Counted from the stretch's first letter, positions 8,461-16,614 are shown. The stretch is 64,000 nt of DNA from an uncultured Eubacterium sp. (GCA_910589595.1 CAJUTM010000018.1:1-64000), one strand, 5' to 3'. Translations and numbers: made by a program. The notes: generated by a model from the letters alone, not told the origin.

Positions 8461-8616
8461 AATCCTCCATTCCGAGAACGTTTTCGTTCGAGGAACCGCA
8501 AGAGAAAACTGCGTAGCAGTTTCTCTTGTCGGATAGGAGGCTATTTGTGACGTTCTCGGCACAAATAGCCGTGTAAAAAATTAGCGCATTAGCGTAATTT
8601 TTTACACTAATCCTCC
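8461..8616 (-). promoter_or_regulatory. Structured leader element B (covarying copy of element A)
   Basis: Same architecture as element A. Hairpin 1 pairs 8571-8583 with 8595-8607 plus three inner pairs. Hairpin 2 pairs 8539-8549 with 8560-8570; its 10-nt loop 8550-8559 (acgttctcgg) complements 8472-8481 (ccgagaacgt). Hairpin 3 spans 8496-8532: 9 outer pairs, one bulge, 4 inner pairs, a 3-nt loop and a T bulge near the base, as in A. Outer direct repeats are aatcctcc. Hairpin 3 and the pseudoknot differ from A at several positions, and the differences I compared are compensated on the partner strand. Confidence 0.8.
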
Positions 8617-8644
8617 CTGATATTAGAATAGTTTGAAATCCGTT

Positions 8645-10102
8645 TCAAGTTTCTGCTTTTCGGCCTTTTAGCATAACAGACAATATAAATCTATCCTGTG
8701 CCGCGATACAATCTATGTCGCCCCCGTATTTTAAGGCGCAGTACCGAATATTTTTAAGACCGATTCCATGTGTCTCGTGTTCCGCTTTTGTGGAACATGG
8801 ATAGCCATCCTCTTGCCAACTCACCTCCCCGTCAAAACTGTTTTCAATTTCAATAAAAAACATTTTCTGTTTCCAAAATGATTTAATTTTGATATACACT
8901 TTGCTTTCAGGATGTTTCTGCCTTGCTTTCTGGCATGCCTCAATCGCATTATCCAGTCCGTTATTTAAAATAATGCCTATGTCGTAAGCTCTTACGTGAA
9001 CATCATCCGTTAATAAGAAGCTGTCTGCTTCCAGATGAATATCTTTCATTTCCTTTGCCGCATAATAGAACTTATTGCTGATAACGGCGTCGCTTACTAC
9101 ATTCCCCGTTTGAATTTTCTGCTCCAAATGCAGAAGTGTTTTCTGCATATCATTAAAATATTGTGTAATTTCCTTATTCTCTTCCGGCTCGCCTTTACAG
9201 AGCAGTTTCTCCATAACGGCCATCTGGTTTTTCATATCGTGTTTAACATGCCGGACACTTTCGTAAAAACGCTCCATTTCCAACATCGAATTTTGTATCT
9301 GTGAAATCTGGGTTTCCAGAATGTTCTTCTGTGTCCGCTCTTCCTGCAAATCCGAAATCTCTTCCTGAAGCCGGAAGCCATATAAAATAATGAGCCAGAC
9401 AGCAACAAAAACAATAATGATAAACAGATATATTATTTTGTAGTTGTCGTAATCCATAAGGTGTCCCTGCTCATTTATCATAAGAAGCATAAAGTAGAGC
9501 GCCACGGAGACGAGGCTTCCCATGAGGGCGGGAAGCATATCGGAAATAAATTCCTTTGTGCTTCTTTTATCTGCCGGACGGCTGTGGTGTTTCCCTATGA
9601 TTTTTACCGAAAAGTAAAACATCGCCACGGCAGACAAATCAATCAATAAATAAATGCCATCTACCAGCAGTTTAATAAGCGTAACATTATGCAGAGCTTC
9701 GATGTGCCATGACAATTTTTCCAGCCCGTCTACCAGAAACAGCCGGACGCCGACGCCAATCTGACTGCAAACATAGAGGAGTGCAGCAAAAAGCAGAGTC
9801 AGAAACAGGTGTGTCAGTTGTCTTCCCTTATAAAAGCATAGTCCGATAATATAAATGGCGGCTGTGCGTAAAAGAAAACTCATCAGAGAATCGCATAATG
9901 TAAAAGGCGGCTTGGAAAAGACAAAATAGCGGATTGCCAGATTGGCAGCAAACCATGTCAATATCGTTAAAGTACAGGTTAATTTATCTTTATCAATCCG
10001 TTGTCTGCGAAATCCACCCAAAAGCATATACAGACAGTAGCCGTGGATAAGGTAGGCGGCGGTTTCAATAAAAGGCTCCAGCGTCTCATACATGGGAAAC
10101 AC
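8645..10102 (-). CDS. AgrC-type sensor histidine kinase (GHKL ATPase)
   Basis: The 485-residue protein has about six or seven membrane helices in the first 240 residues, then a coiled segment, a phosphoacceptor-like box (VRHVKHDMKNQMAVM) and a GHKL ATPase with N box NNGLDNAIEA and G box HGIGLKNI. This matches AgrC/ComD-like kinases that usually sense peptides. The gene overlaps the regulator gene by 17 nt and has its own ribosome site (GGGGGTG). No AgrB or AgrD gene is present in the window, so the signal is unknown. A copy of its 3' end lies at about 7612-7642. Confidence 0.88.
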   Translation of the reverse strand: MFPMYETLEPFIETAAYLIHGYCLYMLLGGFRRQRIDKDKLTCTLTILTWFAANLAIRYFVFSKPPFTLCDSLMSFLLRTAAIYIIGLCFYKGRQLTHLFLTLLFAALLYVCSQIGVGVRLFLVDGLEKLSWHIEALHNVTLIKLLVDGIYLLIDLSAVAMFYFSVKIIGKHHSRPADKRSTKEFISDMLPALMGSLVSVALYFMLLMINEQGHLMDYDNYKIIYLFIIIVFVAVWLIILYGFRLQEEISDLQEERTQKNILETQISQIQNSMLEMERFYESVRHVKHDMKNQMAVMEKLLCKGEPEENKEITQYFNDMQKTLLHLEQKIQTGNVVSDAVISNKFYYAAKEMKDIHLEADSFLLTDDVHVRAYDIGIILNNGLDNAIEACQKARQKHPESKVYIKIKSFWKQKMFFIEIENSFDGEVSWQEDGYPCSTKAEHETHGIGLKNIRYCALKYGGDIDCIAAQDRFILSVMLKGRKAET

Positions 10103-10799
10103 CCCCGTTTCGCAAATATCTCATATACTGCTTCACAAAATCATGGTAGCGGTCTTTGGACAGATAAATTCTCTCTCCGTTAGAAAGCGTAATCGTCTCC
10201 CGGTCGTATTCCGTCACATGGAACAAATTTACCAGATATCCCCGATGGCAGCGGCAAAAGTCCGCTCCGGTTTCCCGCTCCATATCTGCCATGACACCAT
10301 AAAAAGATATTTCGCCTCTCAGCGTATGGGCGGCAATTTTGCGCCTTTGATTCTCAAAGTAAAGAATGTCGCATAAATTCAGCGCCATATTCTTATGACC
10401 CGCCTTAATAAATATCTGCCTGTCCTTTCGGCCCTGTCTCTTTTCGATTTCCTTTTTTGCCCTGACAAGCGTCTCCTGCAGCTTCGCATCATCGACAGGC
10501 TTTACCAGATATTGCAGGGCAGCCACATCGAAAGCATCAAATACATATTCTTTTGCACCGGTGAAAAACACGATAATACTTTCTTCGTTTCGTTCCCGCA
10601 ATTTTTTGGCAGCCTCTATTCCATTCATTTTTTCCATTTGAATATCCAGAAAATATATATCAAACAACGCTCCGCACAGGAGCAAATCTTCACCGGAAAG
10701 AAAGCGCTCTATCTCGCAGTCCGGCATAAATCTTTTAATCCTGTCGCTAATCTGTTTTGCGTAAGCCGGCTCGTCATCACAGACAGCAATTTTCAGCAT
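10086..10799 (-). CDS. LytTR-family response regulator (AgrA-like)
   Basis: The receiver domain occupies about residues 1-115 (acidic pocket CDDEP near the N-terminus, phosphoacceptor in YFLDIQM, KP near 105), and a LytTR DNA-binding domain fills about 140-235. The start at 10799 gives MLKIAVCDDE with GGGGTGA upstream; a longer frame to 10880 lacks support. It forms an operon with the overlapping kinase. Direct repeats spaced 21 bp (10865-10897) lie upstream and fit LytTR sites, suggesting autoregulation. Downstream genes on the same strand are the likely further targets. Confidence 0.88.
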   Translation of the reverse strand: MLKIAVCDDEPAYAKQISDRIKRFMPDCEIERFLSGEDLLLCGALFDIYFLDIQMEKMNGIEAAKKLRERNEESIIVFFTGAKEYVFDAFDVAALQYLVKPVDDAKLQETLVRAKKEIEKRQGRKDRQIFIKAGHKNMALNLCDILYFENQRRKIAAHTLRGEISFYGVMADMERETGADFCRCHRGYLVNLFHVTEYDRETITLSNGERIYLSKDRYHDFVKQYMRYLRNGGVSHV

Positions 10800-10864
10800 G
10801 GCATCACCCCGATTTCTTTGTAGGTTCATTTTGTATATCGGCCGATTTTTCCCTTGATTCTGCA

Positions 10865-10897
10865 AAATGTAACCAATCACCGTTTAAATGTAACCAA
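10865..10897 (-). promoter_or_regulatory. Candidate LytTR binding site (direct repeats)
   Basis: The 12-mer aaatgtaaccaa occurs at 10865-10876 and again at 10886-10897, exactly 21 bp apart, two helical turns. LytTR regulators of the AgrA/VirR type bind such paired direct repeats on one DNA face. The site is 66-98 bp before the start of the LytTR regulator. The assignment is inferred from spacing and position. Confidence 0.55.
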
Positions 10898-10999
10898 AAG
10901 CTTTTTATTCATTTTAAAATGGCAAAGAGTATTTTTCTATGGTAAAATATACATATTAGAAAAAGTGAAATTTATTTAGAAAACGAAAGCGAGGCTGAA

Positions 11000-11428
11000 A
11001 TGACAGAAGTTAAATTTTATGAAAAAATTGAGGACGAACTGCTCCATTTTGCAGTAATAATATCGAAAACAAAAAATGAATTTATTTTTTGCAAGCACAA
11101 GAGCAGAGATACATGGGAAATCCCCGGAGGTCATCGGGAAAAAGGGGAAGATATTGCAGATACGGCCAAACGTGAACTTTATGAAGAGACAGGCGCCTTG
11201 GAGTTTGATATAGAGCCGGTATGTGTCTATTCCGTTACCAGTCCGGATAATTTTGACGGCAGAGAGAGTTTTGGAATGCTGTATTTTGCCGATATAAGAT
11301 GTTTGGAAGAAGAGTTACATAGTGAGATTGAGAAAATTAAAATAACACCTGAATTGCCGGAGAAGTGGACATATCCTGATATTCAGCCATATTTGCTCGA
11401 GGAGGCAAAGAGGCGGGGATATCTGTAA
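11000..11428 (+). CDS. Nudix hydrolase
   Basis: The 142-residue protein contains a complete Nudix box, GGHREKGEDIADTAKRELYE followed by ETG, matching Gx5Ex7REUxEExGU. The family hydrolyses nucleoside diphosphates linked to another group; the substrate is not predictable here. It is transcribed alone, divergent from the two-component operon, with an A-rich promoter region and GCGAGG before ATG. Length is normal for a stand-alone Nudix protein. Confidence 0.9.
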   Translation: MTEVKFYEKIEDELLHFAVIISKTKNEFIFCKHKSRDTWEIPGGHREKGEDIADTAKRELYEETGALEFDIEPVCVYSVTSPDNFDGRESFGMLYFADIRCLEEELHSEIEKIKITPELPEKWTYPDIQPYLLEEAKRRGYL

Positions 11429-11498
11429 AAAGTGCAACTGATATCAAAATTTTTTTTCGGTGGTATGCTAACATATTCCTGACAAGGGGGAAAAAGGT

Positions 11499-12404
11499 TT
11501 GTTTGAATGGAATGAGAGCGTACAGAAAATGATAGATTGGATAGAGGCGAATTTAACGGAAAATCCTTCTCTTCCGGAAATGTCAAAGCAGATTGGATAT
11601 TCACCATATTACTGTTCCAATCGTTTCCATGAAATCGTGGGAATGACTTTTAAGAGTTATATTGCCGGCAGACGGCTTGCCAGAGCGGCTTTGGAAATTC
11701 GGGATACAAACGCCCGTATCATTGATGTGGCAGTTAAATACGGATATTCTTCACAGGAAGCTCTGACAAGAGCGTTTACGAATGCATTTGGCTGTACGCC
11801 GGCGGCATATCGGAAAAGTCCCATGCCCATTTCCCTTCCCAATTCAAAGGTTGTTTTTTTCCCGGAGCATTATAAAAATAAAGGAGGCTGCACGATGAAT
11901 CGAACATTATTGACGGAGGCTCATGTTCGCGTAGAGCACATTCCGGCGCATAAGTATGTCGGCATTTGGGACATCAATGCCACCGATTATGCGAGTTTTT
12001 GGGAACGGCATGATTGCGACAGCATTTGCGGAACAATCGACAGTATGAGCCATGTTTCACATCGTATTGTTACCTGTCATACGGCAGGATGGTTCTATGA
12101 GAATGGCAGGAAAGGATATTTTTACGGCTTTGGCGTACCGTACGATTATCAGGGCGTCATTCCGGACGGATTTGAAATCAGGGAATTGCCGGCAAGTGAT
12201 TATCTTGTTTTCTTTCACCCGCCGTTTGATTATTTGAAAGATTGTGCCGAGGTAATGGAGAGGGTAGAGAAGCTGGCATGGAATTATGAGCCGGAAAAAG
12301 AGGGCTATGAGTGGAATGAGGAAGTTTGTCAGGATTATCAGCGCCATTATCCGGAAGTAATTGGTTATGAAGTGCTGCGCCCCATCCGCAAGAAAATGGA
12401 TTGA
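11499..12404 (+). CDS. AraC-family regulator with GyrI-like effector domain
   Basis: The 301-residue protein has an AraC/XylS double helix-turn-helix in residues 1-110, ending in the typical GCTPAAYRKSP. A linker and a GyrI/SOUL-like ligand domain follow (about 140-300). The layout resembles Rob/SoxS-type regulators with a C-terminal effector pocket, often controlling drug or stress responses. The start is TTG after GGGGGAAAAAGG. A strong terminator follows. The target is unknown, and the upstream Nudix gene may or may not be related. Confidence 0.88.
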   Translation: MFEWNESVQKMIDWIEANLTENPSLPEMSKQIGYSPYYCSNRFHEIVGMTFKSYIAGRRLARAALEIRDTNARIIDVAVKYGYSSQEALTRAFTNAFGCTPAAYRKSPMPISLPNSKVVFFPEHYKNKGGCTMNRTLLTEAHVRVEHIPAHKYVGIWDINATDYASFWERHDCDSICGTIDSMSHVSHRIVTCHTAGWFYENGRKGYFYGFGVPYDYQGVIPDGFEIRELPASDYLVFFHPPFDYLKDCAEVMERVEKLAWNYEPEKEGYEWNEEVCQDYQRHYPEVIGYEVLRPIRKKMD

Positions 12405-12420
12405 CATTGAAAATACTAAT

Positions 12421-12448
12421 ACAGGGGGCGGAACGAAATGCCCCCTGT
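12421..12448 (+). terminator. Rho-independent terminator after the AraC-type gene
   Basis: ACAGGGGGC ... GCCCCCTGT forms a 9-bp GC-rich stem with a 10-nt loop followed by TTGTTTCTTTT. It lies 17 nt after the AraC-type stop and faces the end of the convergent SGNH gene. Confidence 0.8.
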
Positions 12449-12469
12449 TGTTTCTTTTAATTGCAAATT

Positions 12470-13201
12470 TTATCTATTTAACGCTTTCTCCATTTCGCGG
12501 ATGACAAAGGCGCTGAATCCTTTCTGGCCTTTTGTGTTCAAATGCGTGCCGTCCTGATAAAACCAGTTCGGATGTTTCTTTGCTTCTTTGTCCCAGTAAA
12601 TGACATGGACATTTGGATTTTTCTTTGCCAGATTATCAATCGTCTTGTTTACCTCTTTCTGAAAATCCAGTTTCTTTCCGTAGGCATTAATCCAGTAGAT
12701 AGTCCGTTCGCTTCCCAGATAGTCAATGAGTTCCTGACCGGTGACCGGATTAAATTTACTATTGGTGCCCAGAGAAATAATAACGGTATTTCCCAGTTTC
12801 TTCTTTTTATTCAGTTTTTTGGCTACGTCAAGTCCGTGATAAACCTGACGAGAAATCTTGGCGTCAATAACGGCGTTTTTCTTCTGTTCCTGAAAAGCCG
12901 GAGCGGCTCCGAGAAAGACAGAATCGCCGATGACAGAAATAGTTTCTTCCGGCTCATCGGTCGTCTGCGGTTCTGCCGCCGAAGAAGACGCGGCTTTTGT
13001 TTCCGGAGCAGCAGAATCCGTTGCCGTATCGTTATTGTTTTGATTTAACATCTGTTCGTTACGCGTCAGTTCCTGTTCCAGTTCATCCTCGTCCGAATCC
13101 GGTGAATTGATTATGCCGTATATGGCGATGACTGTACAGCAGAACAATACTCCAATACCAAAAAAAAGAAAAAATTTGTTTCTCCGTTCTCTTCTATCCA
13201 T
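12470..13201 (-). CDS. Membrane-anchored SGNH-type hydrolase (OatA-like C-terminal half)
   Basis: The 243-residue protein has one N-terminal membrane helix (about residues 10-30), an acidic Ser/Thr/Ala-rich linker and an extracellular SGNH domain: block I VIGDSVFLGA, then SLGTNSK and a C-terminal DGTHLNTKG with the Asp-x-x-His pair. Start at 13201 because GGGAGG is 8 nt upstream; an ATG at 13207 is too close. It follows the acyltransferase gene after 24 nt. Together the pair resembles OatA, where both halves are one protein that O-acetylates peptidoglycan. Shared BlaI control is inferred from the promoter. Confidence 0.8.
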   Translation of the reverse strand: MDRRERRNKFFLFFGIGVLFCCTVIAIYGIINSPDSDEDELEQELTRNEQMLNQNNNDTATDSAAPETKAASSSAAEPQTTDEPEETISVIGDSVFLGAAPAFQEQKKNAVIDAKISRQVYHGLDVAKKLNKKKKLGNTVIISLGTNSKFNPVTGQELIDYLGSERTIYWINAYGKKLDFQKEVNKTIDNLAKKNPNVHVIYWDKEAKKHPNWFYQDGTHLNTKGQKGFSAFVIREMEKALNR

Positions 13202-13225
13202 TTCCATAACCTCCCTCGTGTTTCT

Positions 13226-14185
13226 TTATCCGACAAGCGCTAACATAATGAGCGGATAGTGCCATAAGTAGATACCATAACTTTTCTTTCCGAGCAGGGA
13301 AAGCACGGATGACTGCGGAAGACTTTCCGTCTCTGTTTCCCTATTTTCCATTACATGTATCAGAAAGGCGTAAAACAGGCTGATAAGGAACATGCCGCCC
13401 TCATAGAGAAAATCATACTGCCCATCTATTGTCATAAACAAAATGATAAAGATAAGCGCAAAAGGAATAAAAAGCACGGATGTTTTCATTTTTAAATGAC
13501 TGCACAGTTTCGGATACTGCTGTCTGACTGCCCCCAGAAAAATGCCAATCAGCAAAGAAAATGCCATCGTATCCGTTCCGTAATATACGCGGGACGGATC
13601 GTCTCCGGGGGTATAGAGGACAATCATTTTTGCTGCGGAAGCAACAGCAAGCAGCAAAAAGAGAAAGCATATATTTTTGCGCTTGAAAGCCTGACAGCAT
13701 TTTTGATAGAGCAGAAACAAAACCGGCCACAGCAGATAGAACTGGATTTCAACCGCCAGAAACCAAAGATGGGTAAAAGGGGAGGCGCAGGCCAGCTTGG
13801 AAAAATAGGACGTCTGCTGCTGGATTTGCCACCAGTTGTCATAACCCAGAAAAATGCTGCAAATTTCCTGACGAATCCCGATTAACTGGCTGCTCTGCGT
13901 AAGCGTCAGATAACAGCATACAACCATCACCATTGTAAACAGGGGAGGAACGATTTTCCGCAGACGCTTTTTGTAATAGCCTCCAATATGAAAATTTCCA
14001 TTTTCCCAGTTCTTCTGGCTGGTGACAAACATCAGATAGCCGGAGAGCACAAAAAACAGCGGTACTCCCAAAAACCCACCCCGTACGACAGAGGGGAATA
14101 AATGGTACAAAACAATGCCGATAATCCCGATTCCCCGCAAAGCGTCTAATCCTTTTCTTTTTTCATTCATCGTGTTTTCTTTCAT
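13226..14185 (-). CDS. Acyltransferase-3 membrane protein (OatA-like N-terminal half)
   Basis: The 319-residue polytopic protein begins with GLDALRGIGIIGIVLYHLFP, the conserved R and H region of acyltransferase-3 proteins. It ends soon after SYGIYLWHYPLIM. The family passes acyl groups across the membrane, usually onto cell-wall sugars. The C-terminus stops earlier than in many members, and the last helix may be supplied by the SGNH partner. The promoter (14241-14269) carries a BlaI-type palindrome at the expected start point. O-acetylation of peptidoglycan is an inference. Confidence 0.82.
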   Translation of the reverse strand: MKENTMNEKRKGLDALRGIGIIGIVLYHLFPSVVRGGFLGVPLFFVLSGYLMFVTSQKNWENGNFHIGGYYKKRLRKIVPPLFTMVMVVCCYLTLTQSSQLIGIRQEICSIFLGYDNWWQIQQQTSYFSKLACASPFTHLWFLAVEIQFYLLWPVLFLLYQKCCQAFKRKNICFLFLLLAVASAAKMIVLYTPGDDPSRVYYGTDTMAFSLLIGIFLGAVRQQYPKLCSHLKMKTSVLFIPFALIFIILFMTIDGQYDFLYEGGMFLISLFYAFLIHVMENRETETESLPQSSVLSLLGKKSYGIYLWHYPLIMLALVG

Positions 14186-14223
14186 AGCAATCGAACCTTT
14201 CTATTATGTAAAGCTGTCGTTGA

Positions 14224-14269
14224 TTTACTTTGTAAACCAAATTATAGAACATGAGGTTTAGGTTGTCAA
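14224..14269 (-). promoter_or_regulatory. BlaI-type promoter/operator for the acyltransferase operon
   Basis: Minus-strand -35 TTGACA (14264-14269), 17-bp spacer, -10 TATAAT (14241-14246), then the palindrome TTTACAAAGTAAA (14224-14236) at the expected transcription start. The same box sits at the same distance on the divergent blaI promoter, which argues for shared repression by the BlaI-type protein. Confidence 0.75.
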
Positions 14270-14328
14270 CCACTATTTTTAAATTTATTGTTGGATACGA
14301 ATTTTGTGAAAATTTATCCTATTACAGG

Positions 14329-14374
14329 TTGACAAATTAAACTAGCCACATTATAATATGGTTTACAAAGTAAA
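14329..14374 (+). promoter_or_regulatory. BlaI-type promoter/operator for the blaI/blaR1 operon
   Basis: -35 TTGACA (14329-14334), 17-bp spacer, -10 TATAAT (14352-14357), then TTTACAAAGTAAA (14362-14374), a perfect palindrome around a 3-bp centre. Its distance from the -10 equals that of the divergent copy. It fits autorepression by BlaI-type winged-helix repressors. Confidence 0.78.
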
Positions 14375-14423
14375 ATACAAAAAGCAATTGTGTCACGCAA
14401 GTGCCACAGCAAAGGAGGATATA

Positions 14424-14816
14424 GTGAAACAGGAAATTCGCGTAACGAACAGTGAGTGGTATGTGATGAACTGTCTGTGGGAGGAAGCTCCGAGGACTTT
14501 AATGCAGATAGTACCGCTGCTCAACGAACGGGTGGGATGGAGTAAGAGTACCTGCGCCACTATGGTACGAAGGATGACGGAGAAGGGTCTGATTGGATAT
14601 GAGGAGAAAGGCAAGACGAAATGTTTTTACCCGAAAGTACAAAAAGAAGATGTGGTAGTACAGGAAACAAGAGACTTTATCCAAAGAATTTACGATGGCA
14701 GTATCGGCATGATGATGAGTGCATTGGTACGCCAGAACGATTTATCCAAAGAGGACATTCAGGAGTTGCAGGAAATACTGAAAATGGCTGAGAACGAGTC
14801 GGAGAAAGAGGGATAA
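14424..14816 (+). CDS. BlaI/MecI-family transcriptional repressor
   Basis: The 130-residue protein carries the BlaI winged helix (VTNSEWYVMNCLWEEAP; WSKSTCATMVRRMTEKGLI) and a C-terminal dimerisation helix region. The start is GTG at 14424, with AAAGGAGG just upstream; the open frame runs further up but would cross the operator. It is followed after 31 nt by a BlaR1-type membrane protease gene. Such repressors are inactivated when the BlaR1 partner senses a cell-wall signal. Targets inferred from identical operators are its own operon and the O-acetylation pair. Confidence 0.88.
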   Translation: MKQEIRVTNSEWYVMNCLWEEAPRTLMQIVPLLNERVGWSKSTCATMVRRMTEKGLIGYEEKGKTKCFYPKVQKEDVVVQETRDFIQRIYDGSIGMMMSALVRQNDLSKEDIQELQEILKMAENESEKEG

Positions 14817-14847
14817 GCACAGTTAAGAAAGGAAGTTAAGGGAAAGA

Positions 14848-16485
14848 ATGAGCAGTTTTTTGGGATGGATGTTGGAATCTTCATTGCTTGTATTGATGAT
14901 TTTGGGGATTCGCAAAATTTTCATGGGAAAAATTCGATATGCAGGCATCTATGCTCTGTGGTTTGTCGTTCTGCTTCGTTTTATGATTCCGGTAAATTTT
15001 ATTTCCACGCCGTTTAGTGTGGGAACGATAATTTCGGATATTGTTTCCACAAAATCAAAAGAAAATCTGCCAAAAGAAGATGTGAGACAGGCAGTAGAAA
15101 CGGAAGTGAAAATTGACAGTCCGATATCCGGCGTCATGGGGGGAGAGGGCATACAGGAACAAACGACGGAAATACAGGGCGGCAGCACAGTCTTTTCATT
15201 GGGGAGCAGTATCCCGACAAAAGACAGCGTGCAGGCGGAAAGCGGTACGGAAAAAGGAAGCTACGGTTTGTTTTTGGTGGGAATCTGGCTGCTTTTATCT
15301 GCTCTTTTACTTGTATGGTTTGTCATTTCCAATGTAAACCTTATGCGCAAATTAAAGCGCAAGCGAAAATTTTTTGCAAAACGGGGCAAGGTGCCGGTAT
15401 ACGCCGTCTCATTTATAAAAAATCCGTGTCTGTACGGTTTTTTCCATCCGGTCATATATCTGCCGGAGAAATTGGTTGCGGGCGGTGGTGAAGCAGAGGC
15501 GTCTGCGGAAGAACTGGAGCAAATGATAACCCATGAATATGTGCATTATCGGCACGGCGACCATATATGGGCGATGTTTCGGATGTTTTTAGTATCTGTT
15601 TACTGGTTTAATCCGTTTATGTGGCTGGCGGTTTCTTTATCGAAAAAGGATGCGGAACTGTTCTGTGACGAGACGGTACTTCATATTGTAGGAGAAGAAA
15701 AGCGTTTTTTCTATGGGAAAATGCTGCTCCGGCTGGCAGGGGATGCAAATTGGGGAGAATTTCGCTATCCGCTTATGTCAATGAGCAGACGGGGCAGGGA
15801 AATGGAGAAGAGAATCCGCGCGATTAGTACAAAAAGGCACTATTCCCGCTGGATTGCCATACCTCTTGTGTTAGCCGTCTTGGTGACGGCCGGCATTACA
15901 TGCAGCACGGGAATTGGCCTCTCCGCAAGAAAAGTCGAGAAGACAGAGCGTGTAGAAAAGGGAATAACAGGTAGTGGAACAGCGTTAAAGAGTTTGGGTG
16001 AGGGAAAAGAACTGGAAGGATATGCAGGAGTGGTATTTGAACCGGAAGTGAAAATAGGACAGCAGACATTTGCCGCCCCGGATTTCCGCTATACCAAGAG
16101 CGGTGAAAGCGCGCTTATTGCAGTTGCCGGAAGTTCTTTAAAGAAAGTTTTTGGACAGTATATACAAAGTTTTACGGACGCCGTCAATACCGGAAAAACA
16201 GATAAACTAAAACTGGTGTTGGCTGAAAACTGCGATATCTATACCCAGCAGTGCAATATCGCAGAAAATTATTATAAGCGTGGAATCCGCGAGCAAATCA
16301 TCGCATGTTCCATCGCTTCCATACAGGTGATTACGCCAACACAGGTAAAACTTAATTCAAAAGAGAAAATAAAAGTCTCTTATGCCGACAGTACCTCAAA
16401 AGTAATAAACCAAAAATATGAGTATGTTTGTGAATGTATTAATCAAAAGTGGTTCATCACAAAAATGGCCGGCACATCTTATTGA
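14848..16485 (+). CDS. BlaR1/MecR1-type M56 metalloprotease sensor
   Basis: The 545-residue protein has N-terminal membrane helices, a long extracellular loop, a cytosolic zinc protease domain with HEYVHYRHGDH at about residue 229 (HExxH) and a downstream ExxxD-type acidic stretch (DAELFCDETV). Another helix (about 340-355) leads to an extracellular C-terminal domain. That domain is not a penicillin-binding fold. Its last 120 residues (QYIQSFTDAVNTGKTDKLK onward) look like an NTF2-like or TcaA-like module. I infer sensing of a cell-envelope signal other than beta-lactam, relayed by cleavage of the BlaI-type repressor. Confidence 0.85.
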   Translation: MSSFLGWMLESSLLVLMILGIRKIFMGKIRYAGIYALWFVVLLRFMIPVNFISTPFSVGTIISDIVSTKSKENLPKEDVRQAVETEVKIDSPISGVMGGEGIQEQTTEIQGGSTVFSLGSSIPTKDSVQAESGTEKGSYGLFLVGIWLLLSALLLVWFVISNVNLMRKLKRKRKFFAKRGKVPVYAVSFIKNPCLYGFFHPVIYLPEKLVAGGGEAEASAEELEQMITHEYVHYRHGDHIWAMFRMFLVSVYWFNPFMWLAVSLSKKDAELFCDETVLHIVGEEKRFFYGKMLLRLAGDANWGEFRYPLMSMSRRGREMEKRIRAISTKRHYSRWIAIPLVLAVLVTAGITCSTGIGLSARKVEKTERVEKGITGSGTALKSLGEGKELEGYAGVVFEPEVKIGQQTFAAPDFRYTKSGESALIAVAGSSLKKVFGQYIQSFTDAVNTGKTDKLKLVLAENCDIYTQQCNIAENYYKRGIREQIIACSIASIQVITPTQVKLNSKEKIKVSYADSTSKVINQKYEYVCECINQKWFITKMAGTSY

Positions 16486-16517
16486 AAATTTGAAAATTGC
16501 TCCACGAAAAATAAAAG

Positions 16518-16558
16518 ACGGTACTGAATTGCTAAAATAGCGATTTGGTGCCGTTTTT
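16518..16558 (+). terminator. Terminator after the blaR1-type gene
   Basis: ACGG...CCGT outer pairing with an inner TTGCTA/TAGCGA stem, followed by TTTTT. It begins about 30 nt after the stop and insulates the toxin-antitoxin promoter. Confidence 0.55.
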
Positions 16559-16561
16559 GTC

Positions 16562-16590
16562 TTGCTAATTGCAATACAATGTTGTACAAT
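16562..16590 (+). promoter_or_regulatory. Promoter of the toxin-antitoxin operon
   Basis: -35 TTGCTA (16562-16567), 17-bp spacer, -10 TACAAT (16585-16590). The -10 overlaps the palindrome TTGTACAA (16582-16589), a plausible operator for the antitoxin, which in RelB families represses its own promoter. Confidence 0.5.
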
Positions 16591-16614
16591 GGTTTTAAAA
16601 GTGAGGTGTTCTCT

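Noticed and set aside
7454..8616. Group II intron or IS200/IS605 end as explanation for the structured leaders
   Set aside because: No domain V-like hairpin, reverse transcriptase, TnpA or TnpB is present, and IS605-type elements do not make target duplications. The GTGTG start alone is not evidence.
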